Positions 49,001 through 59,200 of a stretch of DNA of 64,000 nucleotides are shown piece after piece. The DNA lies in the NCBI RefSeq assembly GCF_032854445.1, contig NC_088301.1, positions 14,754,281 to 14,818,280 of the forward strand, in the 5' to 3' direction. Every line of letters begins with the position of its first letter. The stretch's first letter is position 1. The notes below the pieces were generated by a model. The model did no database searches. It was not told the origin of the DNA and saw only the letters and a program-made list of their open reading frames with translations. Source of the stretch: Liolophura sinensis. Its lineage: Eukaryota; Mollusca; Polyplacophora; Chitonida; Chitonidae. The position numbers and the translations under genes are program-made.

Positions 49001-49805
49001 GGTCAACTTTAAAAGTATTCTGGTGGTTTACTGTATTACCACACACATGTTCGTCTAAATAACATTCTAAGGGTGTCTGTAATTGTGATCTGTAAATATC
49101 TAATCACGATATACCTTCTTTGTTAGCGTCATTTCGTTAAAGGCGCTGTTAGCTCTATAAGCACGTGTTCGGTTGTACTATCATCTAATTATACCTCTGC
49201 CGGCTCGTAGTAATACACTACATTTCAGCTACTAGTGAAAGGCCCATATGTTGTAACACGGATAAACATAAAAGTAGTCCGTCACTTCGTGGCAGGGATA
49301 TTTTTGCCATTTCTTGCGTTGTCAGAAAAAGGTAGAACTTTAAATGTCATTAATTTTACATGTTGTTATAACGTTTTGAGATATGTGTACTGCCAGGCGC
49401 ATTGCATTTAATTCATTTGTCATAACTGAACTCCTAATATGTGGATGCATATCGTTAAACTGTATGACGAAAATACCTAACGAACGTTGTTTGTCCTCTA
49501 TTGTAGCTTTTTACCTTCTCATCACCTCGACACCTTGTGATGATCATGTGACTTCATATCTCCATTTCATTCATAAAGCCTCTACTCATTCACAAGGAAC
49601 CAGTTATTGGTTAACAAAACTGATAACTTCCTCGCATGTAGGAACTGAGGCAGTACAACCATCCTACATATAAACTTACCCACAACTAATGCATAGTTTG
49701 TTGTTTACTTTGGTGTTTCTCATCTTGCTGACAGGAAGGTTGATTCTACGCCGTAAGCCTCATGGTCTTCGCAATAGATGATGAAATAGTACTCTCTCAG
49801 TTAGA

Positions 49806-49941
49806 TTTATTTATTTATTTGATTGGTGTTTTACGCCGTGCTCAACAAAATTTCACTTATACGACGGTGGCCAACATAATGGTGGGAGGAAACCGGGCAG
49901 AGCCCGGCGGAAACCCACGACCATCCGCAGGTTGCTGGAAG
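49806..49941 (-). mobile_element. SINE family A, 3' half, well conserved
   Basis: TTTATTTATTTGATTGGTGT, TACGCCGTGCTCAACAAAAT and GGGAGGAAACCGGGCAGAGC, ending at GCAGGTTGCTGGAAGG. Confidence 0.88.
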
Positions 49942-50190
49942 GTGAATTGTTTGGCGAAACTTACGGCAGACAATGATGAATATCAGCTTAACAGTGGTTG
50001 ACTGATTGATGTTTAACAATCAGTCTAATGGGTGGAGTAAACCGAAACACCAGTAAAGAAACCACCGTCCTTCGCAAAGTATACCTGGCAGACTTCCTGA
50101 CTTAAATTTATAATTAATCTTTAATTTAATCGAACAGGCCTAGCTAAATGCTGGCAGCGATGGCGACACTGCATGTTTACTATGAAATAC

Positions 50191-50275
50191 CGGCATCCGT
50201 GGCCGAGGTGGCTTGCGAGCCAGCGCAGCGCAATGATCGAGGAGCCGACCACATCGGTGAGAGGATCCTCGGTTG
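50191..50275 (+). mobile_element. SINE family A, tRNA-like head only
   Basis: GGCATCCGTGGCCGAGGTGG and CAGCGCAATGATCGAGGAGC. It breaks off after GTGAGAGGATCCTCGG, so only the 5' head remains. Confidence 0.7.
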
Positions 50276-51551
50276 TTTTTGTAAAATTACAGTGCCAGTA
50301 TCACGCACGTTTCTCAATGCTACGTGGCATATTTCAATTTTCAATATATGCACAGTATATCGACTTTATGTATGTGCCGGTAAACAGTGCACCGACGCAT
50401 TTTTCTACTTTCCAAATGGTCCATAAACGTCTTTGATTCAAGTATAGGCTTATAATTGAAAACGTGCTCAAGATGAATAGGTAATGATATCAGCATTGAT
50501 GGGCAATGCCTTAATGTTAAGCTGCTACACCAGGATCAGAATTGAGCAATCGCGGCCATTCACTGGTACCAGGCTTGTCATTGTAAAGTACGATGGAGTT
50601 ACGTGACCAAAAGAAAGCTTCTACAGTCATCTGCCATTGACTCGACTCTTAGCATTACCAAACAGTTCAGTCTACAGTTATGGTATTGGTAAGGTATGGC
50701 CCAGGCAACAGGCCTACATGATGAAAATCCACGCACTTTGACGTCCCAGTAAACAGGTGTGCCAATGCTTACTCACGGGTGTTTATCCAGTGATTTATCA
50801 TTTATAGTTAAATTTGCAATGTCATTGACCCGAAGAGCTATATAAACGACTGAGTAACAAGATGTAGATGGTTCTCTCGTGTTATGGGAGTTGAAACCCC
50901 TCTACAAATACTGAGATTGCATTGCAATGTGAACTGTGCATTAATTAGCACTAATTTACTGATAAAGGCCTAAAACAAATATGTAGCACATTTATGCATT
51001 AAATATCTACTGTGGTAGATTTACAGAAAATAGGTACAAAAGCTATGATAAAAATGTAATAGTTTTCTTCTGTGATTTCCCTTGTTCCAAGCGATGAAAC
51101 GGTTTACATGGAATCGCATATATCTGAATCTGTTGGTGACACGAGCAATGGGATTTCCAGCATATCGGATTCACAGTTTGATATGGTTTAATTTTTGCGT
51201 ACATCTTTGCAAGATTTGGCGAGGTGTGATTGAACATGTCTGTTCCATTCTATCATTACATCATTGAGCCTCGTGAATGAATAAGTGCCCTTCGGTAGCG
51301 CACCTTCGGTGAAAGTGAATTATTGACGCAGTTCTGTCGATCTCGGCCGTGGGGGTTGACAGAAACAGCGGGACCTATTACTAAGAGTGTTTATATGTAA
51401 ATTATTAAGTATATAAGAATAATCCTTCGCCTTTAACAATATGAATAATTCTTAGACTGCGCTGCCGATCACACTATAGATGGATTCGAACTTCCTACCT
51501 CATACATGAATTACTAATGGAGTTACAGCAGATGCTATTAGAGTACCGGGA

Positions 51552-51828
51552 GGGGCCTTCGTGGCTCAGTTGGTTAGCGCGCTATAGCAGCGTAATGACC
51601 GCATCTCACCAATGCGGTCGCTGCGAGTTTAAGTCCAGCTCATGCTGGCTTCCTCTCCGGCCGTACTCGGGAAGGTCTGCCAACAACCTGCGGATGGTCG
51701 TGGGTTTCCCTGGGCTGTGCCTGGTTTCCTCCAACCATAATGCTGGCCGCCGTTGAATAAATGAAATATTCTAGAGTATGGAGTAAAACACCAATCAAAT
51801 ACATAAATAAATAAATAAATAAATAAAT
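51552..51828 (+). mobile_element. SINE family A, best full-length copy
   Basis: Head GGGGCCTTCGTGGCTCAGTT with A box (TGGCTCAGTTGG) and B box (GAGTTTAAGTCC). The body has CTGCGGATGGTCGTGGGTTT and CATAATGCTGGCCGCC, then ATTCTAGAGTATGGAG, and the tail is an (ATAA)n run. It serves as a reference for the other copies. Family knowledge: tRNA-headed SINEs with a shared central domain are widespread in molluscs; assignment to the Meta-SINE superfamily is my inference. Confidence 0.93.
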
Positions 51829-53639
51829 TAGATTACTCAGATGAGAGTTGCTCGCACGGATTTAAGTATCGTTTACGCAACAGGAGCGTCCCTCAGTCCA
51901 GCAGAAAAAATTCCTGATTAATAAGGTATTGAATATAAAACATTCAGCAGAGTGTTGTTTTATACCGGTACACAATACAGAAGTAATGTATAAGCAGAAT
52001 GCAAGTTTTGCACTGTCGTGGAGCAATTTGCACAGTCTTAGGTTCGTGAAAGACCACATATTTTCCACCAACATGGGGTGTAATACTGTACCCCCAGTTT
52101 ATACCGGGCACTCATAAAATTGTCACCGAGCGTAAACGTGGAGGATTGCCCAGTAAGAAAGTTATAAAAAAGAACGGCTTCCGTTGGAATGTATCGGTGT
52201 CCAATTTATTGTGAAAAAAAATGTTCAGGCAACTGAACGCTTTGCGACAAAATAATATACAATAGGAATTTATTTTTAAATTTGGTCAAATATTTAAAGA
52301 TAAAGGTGAATTTTGGGAACAATATAATTGGTGTTCAATCTGAAGTTTTCCCAATCCCAGCTTTAATTCCATAAATAGTTCTTATTACTCACAAGGTATG
52401 GATTATTTCGATCATTTTTGGAAAATTTCGCCTCTTCATTTGACGAGTAAAAGTACTCATCAGGTACAAGTTATTTTAGGTCAGGCTCTATGCGTTTCTA
52501 AGTATCACTCTTGTTTTGCATGGTAGTTCATTGGTCGAATTATTCCCAATGATGTTTACACAGCCAGATTAGTTCATAAACGTGTTTTACGAATGTGTAC
52601 GGAAATGGGATGATGTATAAGGCAATCCGGTGGAAGATAAAGTGGTACAAACGGGACAAGATGACGCCTGTGTCTGTGCATTAAATTATTGACCCGTTTT
52701 CATTTATTCACGTATTGTCTCTATTTCAGCATGAGAGAGTAATTAAGTAGGTTCCTCGATTGATGCGCTCAACGCACCTGTATTTGAACAAGATTCCAGT
52801 GGAATACCCAGTCTGGCAACACGGGAATGTTTGTTCCACGTGCCTGCTATGGTTGGTAGCCAATTCGGTTAAAATCACTTAGATTAAACTGGTCTGTTGA
52901 ACACACCACAATGACTCCTGCACGTTGTCTGCCAGCACATGTACACGTTGCATTGCACAGTACCTGCTGTTTGTCACACAGTAGTGCATAACTGAAGTCC
53001 TCAACCTTTAAAAGGCGAATAGAGTTTGTTTTCACATATATAGGTACTGTTAACATATTGTTTGATTTTTCTCGCTAAATTGCAAATTAATACGTTCTGC
53101 ACACAAAACCCATTTGACCATAGAGAGCAAAATGGTGTTTTGTTACAGTAACAAATATGGTTAAAGTGCTCCGATCGATGTGACCTGATCTGTGCGTTTA
53201 TACGCGCTGCCATGAAATAATACTGTTGACAAGGATGGTTTGACCCATGCAATATGTCTGCCTGCACTGGATCGACTGGGTGCCAAAAATACCCAGAGCA
53301 CGTCGCTATACCCGGAAGGCTCCATTAGGGATCCAACGGCTATGGTCTATACAGGTAACAATACTGATGCATTAATAACGACTTAGCATAATGGCAATTT
53401 AAGTGGGTAATGAGATACTGTATACATTTACAGTGGTTATGAATTGAGATATAATGTCCCTGTTACAGGTATCTAAGGTTTGAATTTCGCCCAACTTACT
53501 GACTGTAAAACTGCCTAACGTCACCTATGGCAGGAATAATATGGCTGCTTTGTAACCCTCAATACTTTCATACTCACAATGATGAGCGTTGGAAGATTCG
53601 CGTTACACACAGGCCAAGTGAAACCAGTGCTTCTAATTA

Positions 53640-53762
53640 TTATATTTATTTGTTTGAAGGGCATGTTACGCCATACTTAATAACATTTCGCTTATACGAC
53701 GGCGGCCAGGGTTATAGTGGCAGCACCCGCGGCAAACCCGCGATCATCAAAAGGTTGCCCAG
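53640..53762 (-). mobile_element. SINE family A fragment, diverged
   Basis: TTTATTTGTTTGAAGGGCAT, TTATACGACGGCGGCCAGGG and ATCATCAAAAGGTTGCC. Confidence 0.7.
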
Positions 53763-54104
53763 CGCTTCGAAGCAAGAGGGGAACCGTGAAAGTGAACACT
53801 GTTGCCAAATGTGGGCGCCATTTTGTTGACCGATCGTCTGCTGTTTTTATTGACAGATAAAACAAAATCCCGTTTTATACGTGTACATAAATGAACATTT
53901 TGCACTAAAATAGGGTGGGAAATGCGATCTTTTTATGTACCGGTTGTAACGGCAACGTTGAGTTAATAAATGATTTCACTGTAACTATATATGGAATGTT
54001 CATTTATAAAGCGTACAGAAGTGTATGTGTCTTGTGCTGAACACCAGATTAGAGGCTTATTTCGCGGGAGGCCCGAATTCAAGCCTGAGTTTGGTCATGT
54101 TTAA

Positions 54105-54282
54105 AAGAAAAGGCAACAATAGACCAAATGTATATAAGCAGCGATAAAGTTTCAAACTCAAAGTTTATAAAGCATACCTTTTTACTTTTGTGATGTAGCA
54201 CAACCGACATTTTGCAATTTCAAATCGGCAAAAATTATGCAGTTTCAGAAAAATCTAGAGCGCCGTCATATTATCAATTTTT
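54105..54282. repeat. Dispersed repeat C, copy 1
   Basis: Shares with 62083-62242 the ordered blocks AAAGCATACCTT, TTTTTACTTTTGTGATGTAG/TTATTTTTGTAATGTTGC, AACCGACATTTTGCA/AACCGATATATCGCA and GCGCCGTCAT/TGCCGCCATG. Confidence 0.6.
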
Positions 54283-55395
54283 AAACAGTCAGGTAACTAG
54301 AAAACACATATTTAGATATATTTTGTATAGCTAGTTTGAGCTGATTTTTACTGCTTGATAAGCGATATCGTTTTGTAGCAGAGGCTTCAAAGTTTCATTA
54401 TAGGGATACAATTATGTGTATTGCAGTTAATGTAGGCGGATGTACAATCGACCAAGGTAATGAAAAGTCCTGTTCACTGGCTGGTTTGGATTGACCCCTA
54501 TCAGCTGTTTGTCAGTTTTGTGAGATGTTCCACTGGTCATTCACTATCAGGAATTTGACAGTAGTTGTCTCAGGGGACGAGAATTATCAGGAACGGAGTA
54601 TTCGGAGTCAAGAGAGTTAGGGACAGTGCTGTAAAGCCATACGTTAAGTGCAAGTATATGGAGAATTAATTGTGGACTGTGAGCTTGGGGTATGCGTGAG
54701 TTTCCGGAGTTTTTACAATGACTTCTAATCTCATTTCAGATTAGAAGTTGATTTATAGTCAACAATCACGTCAAAACAAAATTCCTGTGACTGATTAGGT
54801 ATGTTTCCATCCCAAAGTCACTAAGATTATACTATCTGTTGTCATTTCTTTTAAACTTCAGCAACCTCCGCGTAATAATAGAAAACAACATCAACCATAT
54901 TCAACCATACTGGGACGGGTGTGCTAATGGGTGACAAACAGGCCAATTGAAATGTTGAAAGCTGTGCTTAAACAGAGGCAATAAAGAAGGGCTATCTAGC
55001 CGGCCTGTTTACTATTGTACTTAAATTTATAATACAGGGACAGAGAGCAGAATTAATTCTTCAACCGTGAAACAGTTTTCGTCAGTTACAAACGCTCAGG
55101 GTAAAAGACGACATGCATAATAGCAAACATACGCTATGTCTTTCTTCCCATGCTCAACATCTTAAATTTTTGCACTCTGACAGGATTAAAAGTGAAAACA
55201 AAAACATCGAAGAAAACGAGGTGAAATTAAAATAGTAACTAAGTAGTGATGATAAAACTTAACTATTTACCAGATGCCACATGGCGAAAAAATACACCCA
55301 AACTGCACAAAGTATTAAAGACATAAACCTTGTAAGCTAGTGAGGAATTCAAAGTAATCACTGAAGTACGGCTCCAGCAGTTTAAAAGTTCGTGT

Positions 55396-56257
55396 TTAAC
55401 TCGTATTTTCCGATGATGAACCGTTATTAGGAGTTCCTGAAGCTTCCGTTCTCCCAGTCTCTTTGTCTACTAGCATCAAAAGTGACTCTTTCTGCAGAGC
55501 CATTTCACTAAGCTGTCTGCGAAGGTTAATTTCAGATGCTTTCCAGAGTACCAAGAGATCACTTTTCGATAGAGAGTCTAATGTGAATGAATCAATGAGA
55601 TCAACAGAGAACGTCCTACACAGATGTTCTAAAGTATTGCGCCTGATACGGGATTTGTTCCGGTTATCTTTCATGTCCCATGGTTTTTTATATACATTTC
55701 CCACAGAGGCAGTCTGTGGCTTCCCGGAATAACTTATGTGACGAGTTCTCCGGTGATCTTCTGAAAGACTGGCAAGATTTTTAGAGGGTCTCCATGAGAA
55801 GCTTTTAACGAAATTCCCTTTCTCAATTTTAGGATTTCTCACCCATTCAGTTCCTTTTAGAGAAATATTGCGTTTCACGACTGAATTGCTCTGATGCCTT
55901 TCGTTATTCATCACAAAGCCCAGGTTGTCGTGTCCCATATGCACCAATGTGCCCTCACTTCCGCGGACGATGTCGTCATCAGGATCCTCGCTTAGCCACT
56001 CCTCTTCCCAGTTGCTCGGCCAATCATTGTCTGGTATCCCAGGTGACGCCAGAGGCGATGCCGCTGATGAACAGGTCGAAACGGCTTCGAAATCGAGAGG
56101 ATGAAGTTCAATGTCACCTACTACGGATCCTGCGTCATCTACGACCAACGTGGATCCAGACTGACCCAAATTTGAACTTACTCCGTCACTCGAACATAAC
56201 TCTTCTGGCACAGATGGCGTATAATCGTCCTTTGGTTCTACGCTTTCAAGCTGTCTC
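55396..56257 (-). CDS. Grin3: GRIN3-like terminal exon: long tail with acidic patch and coiled coil
   Basis: Acceptor TCTTTATAG|GAGACA; an open frame of 287 codons to the stop at 55396. It encodes RQLESVEPKDDYTPSVPEEL, a Ser/Gly-rich region, an acidic Trp patch (NDWPSNWEEEWLSEDPDDD), a basic region with KSRIRRNTLEHL, and a final helix (INLRRQLSEMALQKESLLML). That helix sits where vertebrate GluN3 has a C-terminal coiled coil. It is the largest uninterrupted coding block in the window. Confidence 0.88.
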
Positions 56258-59200
56258 CTATAAAGAAATTATAAACGTCATCGAGTATATACTGATATAA
56301 AATTCAGCATGGATACAAATTTAAAAAACGCTTGACGAAGTCAACGCTAATGATATTTACAACTCTGACTCCCTGCCATTCCTTTGACACCACAGAAAGC
56401 CACAAAATCCTAAAGAATAATACTATTATTAAAGGATGCTTGAAAATGTACTACGAAACTAAGAGTATGGATTAAAGCAAAAATAAAGAAAGATATACTC
56501 AAGCAATGGGAGTTATTTTTCCTTTTTGAGGTAGATTTTATATTTCTTAATAACCCATCTATTCTATACATACTTTCCGTCAATGCTCGGGAACATGCGA
56601 ATCGATGAACATGTGATCGATAAACATGCTCCAAACACAGGTTCTCCCCCAACAAAGTTGTTTTGATAACTATCACCGTTGACCTAACCACAGCAGGTTA
56701 CTTAAATTTTCGGCCCTAGGAAAGCTGTACCTGAAAGCCATCTTCAAGCTCAAGAAGAAAGCTGATACGCATTTTTTTGTAGCTGTGTACGTTAGGCCAC
56801 AGCATATACTACTATTAAGACATATAAAACAAGCATTTCATGAGTCTTTTAAGGCTAATAACGCGTCAGTTTTTCCATATATAGCAAAATATCTTTTCCC
56901 AAATATCTGTTCACAAAGAACAAAACAAACAACGTACGCCTTCAAGCAATGATCCACATTCTAAACATAGACCTATATAAAATCAAAATTCATAAAATGT
57001 CGTAATCACAGATATACTTAATGGACTTTGAACCAATCAAACACTATATGAAATATAAAAGAATTCCTAAGGGTTTCTCCATAAACACGTATGGTAAACA
57101 GACAAAAACTATAGTTTCCGCAACTTCCAGAATATAGCTAAAGCATACAGCATAGATAGTAAAATCAGAGCAGCGATGACAGTGTAATAGTTGACAAAAT
57201 GGTCACCAGTGGAATAAGGGCTCTTGTCAATTTACCCACTGTTCATGTAAATGTTTAAAAATTACAGGCCCCCTAGCAGCAAGAAGAAATAAGTAATTAT
57301 AGTAACAACAAATACTGCTGTCCTACTTACCGTGTTAATGAGGTGGCCAATATGGAAAGTTGATTTGTTGTCAGTGAGGAGGGAAAAGTTCTGCCTTGGT
57401 TAGCCACAACCTGTTCACAGATAATTTACCTTATTCAATATGTTTATTTATTTATGATTTAATTATTTATTTGTAGCTAGGAAAGTCTGCCAACAACCTG
57501 CGGATGGTCGTGGGTTTCCACTGAGCTCTGTCTGGTTTCCTCCCATCATAATGCTGGCCGCCGTCGTATCAGTAAAATATTCTTGAGTACGTCGTAAAAC
57601 ACCAATCAAATAAATAAATAAATGATTATTTATTTATTTATTTCATTGGTGTTCTAGGCCGTATTCAAAAACATTCCACATATACGACGTCGGCCGGCAG
57701 TATGGAGGGAGGAAACAGGACAGAACCTCATAACCCATGACTAATGGCAAGCTGCTGACAGACCTTCACACGTACATATTCAGTCCGTGCCACTAACGAT
57801 AACATTCCAAAGCTGGGTTCATGGCTTTTGTGGAAGGTGAGTGAGATACTTTCTGACGTTGCCATGGCAATAAACCTGACCATCGCTGTGTAACTTACAG
57901 AACTACAGTGTAAATAAGTAAAAAAGCCAACGAAAGGAAAGATAAATTACCAAAAACATAACAGGGTAACAGGTGGCCATAATAATTTGGACGCATCATT
58001 ATGGGTGTTAAATCAATGATATTTATTTATTTATTCATTATTTATTTATTTGATTGGTGTTTTGCGCCGTACTCAAAAATATTTCACGCATACGACGGCG
58101 GCCAGCATAATGGTGGGAGGAAACCAGGCAAAGTCCAGGGAAACCCACGAACAGGTTGCTGGAAGACCTTCCCACTTTCGTCCGGAGAGGAAGCCAGCAT
58201 GAGCTGTACTTGAACTCAAAGCGATGGCATTGCTGGGTCATTGCGCCCTGGTGGCGTGCTAGCCCGATCGGCCACCTAAACTGAAAATACGACGTTAATG
58301 TAAGTATAGCAACGCTTTCTACTCATTCTGATTCAGTTTGTCCTCTTGACGACATACCTTGCGCTGTTCCTTCAAGAAAAGGTCTATAAATTGTTTGTTC
58401 TTGACCTGGGCCAGTATTTCCTTGGCTCCGTGTGAAGGTGAAACTATCTCGTCACATGTAGTAGAGCGAAAAACCCTCTGTAATTGCAACAACGACACGT
58501 GTTTATTTATATACATTGTTCAGAACACTCCCACAGAAAAGCAACGTGTAATAAATTGTTCATAAGCTTTTCAAAGATCACTTTTCTGTAGACTCACTCT
58601 TTAAAAGCAATAAAAAAATACACAAGATGACTCTTGTCATGGTGAAAACACTATTGTCGCGTGGATGAAGCGAAACTCAAAGCATGTACGTCCAATCTAA
58701 TATAGCAGAACCTTTGTTTTGTCGTCTACTACTGGAACTAGGTTGCACTCTGCCTTCAGATTTAAACGACATTTTTACGATACATGACTTTCGCACCTGA
58801 CTGAAAAACATCATATGTGTGTTCTTGAAGACACTATTGTCGCTTTTGGCACGCAGGCTTGGGAGACAGCGTCTGTAGAAGAAGTGTTCCAACAGCAGAA
58901 GGATCACACTGACACCAATGGCTACTATTAGCATGAGGAATAAGCCTACGGTGTGCTGGAAGCCGTATTGAACATCCCGTTGTTTGATGCCGTTCGAAGT
59001 ACACACTAACTCGGAGAAATGAGTTTTTTCCAGTCGCTCAAGAAAACCACTTGTGCCATAGGAGAGTATTAGGTCCGACATCAGTGCCTTTACGTAAAAG
59101 ATATTTAGAGTAATCGTGTACATTTTCGACATAGTCGTAATAATAACCCACCACAGCTTTACGTATATCAAATTTTGTCATACTTTATTATTCTTAAAAT

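Larger units (their letters stand above)
44790..55395. other. Intergenic region between gene 1 and the GRIN3-like gene
   Basis: 10.6 kb upstream of gene 1 and downstream of the GRIN3-like stop. The promoter of gene 1 is expected just above 44789, but I see no clear TATA or initiator motif. Contents: eight or more SINE copies, simple repeats, a coding-like patch near 48.3-49.0 kb and a dispersed repeat near 54.1 kb. No confident gene. Confidence 0.6.

Noticed and set aside
51552-51645. tRNA gene at the head of the 51.5-kb SINE
   Set aside because: A and B boxes are present, but the acceptor stem does not close and the SINE body follows directly.
54720-54748. Hairpin ACTTCTAATCT/AGATTAGAAGT as a terminator or miRNA
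   Set aside because: Stem of only 11 bp with a 6-nt loop, too short for a miRNA precursor, and there is no gene end nearby in the right orientation.
55463-56300. Plus-strand open frames of 89 and 117 codons over the GRIN3 tail exon
   Set aside because: Antisense to the long in-phase terminal exon, with no independent support.
58001-58241. Short proteins within SINE copies (also at 28309-28698, 40765-41098, 41317-41679, 47844-48301)
   Set aside because: These frames recur because SINE copies recur. They contain the tRNA head and tail translated and are not genes.
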